From NCBI RefSeq assembly GCF_002899455.1, contig NZ_PPFB01000002.1, forward strand, positions 38,981 through 102,980: DNA of 64,000 bases. Direction: 5' to 3'. A model generated the notes under the pieces. It saw only the letters and a list, made by a program, of their open reading frames with translations, searched no databases and was not told the DNA's origin. This stretch comes from Streptomyces sp. DH-12. GTDB taxonomy: Bacteria > Actinomycetota > Actinomycetes > Streptomycetales > Streptomycetaceae. Position 1 is the stretch's first letter, and each line of letters opens with the position of its first letter. Position numbers and translations under genes: made by a program. Positions 62,687 through 64,000 of this stretch are shown here, one piece after another.

Positions 62687-63524
62687 ATGGCATCCGCCGC
62701 ACAGCTCGCCGCCCGTCCCGCCGTCCCACGTCTCCCGGACGGCGCCTATGCCGTCCCCGACCCGCAGGACCCCGCCGTGACGACCCTGTGGCGCGTCGCG
62801 TACGGGGAGCTGCGCCCGTGGCCGCCCCGCCGTCGCTGGGCGCCCCGTCCTCCGAAGGCGGACCCGGGCCTGACGGTCGAGGAGCGCCGGGCCCGCCGTG
62901 AGCGCTGGTACGCGGAGGTCTACTGGCCGTGGAAGCTCGCCGTCGTGGAGGAGATCCGCCGCGCACCGGAATCCGCGGCCGCCCTTTTCGAGCGCATGGT
63001 GCCCGAGCACGAACGGCCGGACGCCTGGCTCTCCGCGCTCCTGGAGGGACACCCCACGCGCGAGGAGCTGGACCAGGTGGAGCGGCGGGCCGAGGACGAG
63101 CACCGGAACCGCCTGCGCGGGGTCGCCGCCCTCGCGGCCGTCGGCCTCCCGTACCGGCACATCGCCCGGGCCCTGCGCGTCTCCCCGTGGACCGCGTGGC
63201 AGTGGGCACGGCGCGGCGCGGAGCTGTGGCAGGAGGAGGGCGGCCCGGAGGCCCTGACGGCTGCTCTCGCAGCCCTGCCGCCCCTGGACGACCTTCAAGG
63301 CCCGGACGGCGGCCCCGACGTCCTCCAGGGCGCAGCGGGAGCCGTCCCCCCCGGAGGACCCCGACGAGGCTTTCACCGCGTGGGCGGAGGCCCGTTTCGG
63401 CGTCGCCCCGGACGACCTCGCGGAGCTGCTGGAGGCCGCCGCCACGGTCGAGCTGGTCGACCTCCCCGACGAGGACGCCACGGTCAGTACTCCCCCCCAT
63501 CCACTTCCCGAATTCGGGCGATGA
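62687..63524 (+). pseudogene. Frameshifted HTH-type gene
   Basis: ATG 62687 follows GGAGGAGC at the edge of the Tn3-like element. The frame encodes LRVAYGEL-like N-terminal blocks, then RNRLRGVAALAAVGLPYRHI and ALRVSPWTAWQWARRGAELW, a helix-turn-helix. At 63294-63295 an extra T, compared with the homologous fragment at 58063, throws the frame. In the shifted frame the expected C-terminus continues (EDPDEAFTAWAEARFGV, DDLAELLEAA) to TGA 63522-63524, overlapping the end of the convergent gene. The unshifted frame would run on to 63670 with low-complexity sequence. Confidence 0.7.
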
Positions 63525-64000
63525 CCTGCGGGACTTTCGCAATTTCGGGGGGCAACCTCGTGCTCGAACTGGGACGAGCTGACACAACCTGCTCCACGGT
63601 CAGGCCCTCGGCCCGAAGAAGGTCCGCGTCGTTGAGCCAGGCCCCGGTGAGGTCCGCGTCGCCGAGCTGAGCGTGGGTGAGGTTCGCGTCGCCGAGCTGA
63701 GCGCGGGTGAGGTCCGCGCCCTTGAGCTGAGCACGGGTGAGGTCAGCACCGTAAAGGAAGGCGTGGGTGAGGTTCGCACCGCCGAGCTGAGCGCGGGTGA
63801 GGCTTGCGCCGTCGAGCTGGACTTCGGTGAGGTTCGCGTCGTTGAGCCAGGCCTCGGTGAGGTTCGCACCGCCGAGGTAGGCATGGGTGAGGTCCGCGTC
63901 GCGGAGGTAAGCGTGGGTGAGGTCCGCGCCATTGAGCCAGGCGTAGGTGAGGTCCGCGCCGCCGAGCTGAGCGTGGGTGAGGTCCGCGCCGTTGAGCTGA
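63484..64000 (-). CDS. Pentapeptide-repeat protein, 5' end outside window
   Basis: On the minus strand, from the right window edge to TGA 63484-63486, the frame is a run of at least 20 pentapeptides of the A(D/N)LTx type (GADLTHAQLGGADLTYAWL and so on). It ends in a 40-residue non-repeat tail (LRAEGLTVEQVVSA, PQVIARIREVDGG). The fold is a right-handed quadrilateral beta-helix. Some pentapeptide proteins mimic DNA and protect gyrase, but most have unknown roles. It converges on, and overlaps by about 40 bp, the pseudogene at 62687. Confidence 0.8.
   Translation of the reverse strand, partial: QLNGADLTHAQLGGADLTYAWLNGADLTHAYLRDADLTHAYLGGANLTEAWLNDANLTEVQLDGASLTRAQLGGANLTHAFLYGADLTRAQLKGADLTRAQLGDANLTHAQLGDADLTGAWLNDADLLRAEGLTVEQVVSARPSSSTRLPPEIAKVPQVIARIREVDGGEY

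Noticed and set aside
63600..63932. Ser/Thr/Pro-rich 110-residue frame on the minus strand
   Set aside because: It is the out-of-frame shadow of the pentapeptide-repeat gene; the real frame gives regular A(D/N)LTx repeats.

Overview
The window is high-GC actinobacterial DNA, almost certainly Streptomyces or a close relative. Supporting signs are GTG/TTG starts, ATGA/GTGA-coupled genes, several leaderless-looking starts, and families typical of Streptomyces conjugative replicons (SCO6880-like, DUF4913). A conjugation operon, relaxase, parAB with repeated parS-like palindromes and a tandem pair of winged-helix replication-type genes lie together. I therefore read it as part of a large plasmid, or a plasmid integrated in a chromosome. 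Nothing in the window decides between linear, circular and integrated.

Layout. (1) 1-14283: a three-gene defence module on the + strand: a giant adenine methyltransferase whose start lies left of the window, a 2279-residue DruE/DISARM-like helicase with DUF1998 and a Vsr/DUF559-like nuclease region, and a RelE/ParE-like plus UvrD helicase fusion. (2) 14599-17186: an orphan gene behind a promoter framed by a perfect 13-bp inverted repeat, a small membrane protein, and a zeta-toxin gene coupled to a small coiled-coil gene. (3) 17395-27155: a leftward type IV secretion operon (pilin-like, VirB6/TrbL-like, split VirB4, VirD4/TraG, DUF4913) ending in a membrane protein with 12-residue beta-helix-like repeats. 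(4) 27661-32754: a peptidoglycan hydrolase, relaxase accessory gene, relaxase, MobC, a probable oriT region and a small leaderless gene.

(5) 32952-47668: a complete type I-E CRISPR-Cas locus. The order is array 1 (about 41 repeats, read leftward), cas3, cse1, cse2, cas7e, cas5e, cas6e, cas1e, cas2e, array 2 (about 42 repeats, read rightward). Both leaders face the cas operon, and both outer ends carry decayed repeats. (6) 47923-54010: plasmid maintenance: parB, parA, three parS-like sites, a glycosyltransferase cargo gene, two RepL-like genes and a candidate origin with paired repeats and palindromes. (7) 55033-64000: accessory and decaying DNA. It includes membrane proteins, a truncated tyrosine-recombinase-like gene, gene fragments, and a Tn3-family-like element with 38-bp terminal repeats and a serine recombinase but no transposase. 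That element is itself interrupted by an IS5-family insertion sequence carrying a colicin-immunity-like passenger gene. A pentapeptide-repeat gene runs off the right edge.

Together these describe a mobile replicon carrying its own transfer, partition and replication functions and two independent layers of anti-phage or anti-plasmid immunity. Strongest calls: cas genes, arrays, T4SS, relaxase, parAB, zeta toxin. Least certain: small orphan genes, promoters, the origin and oriT.
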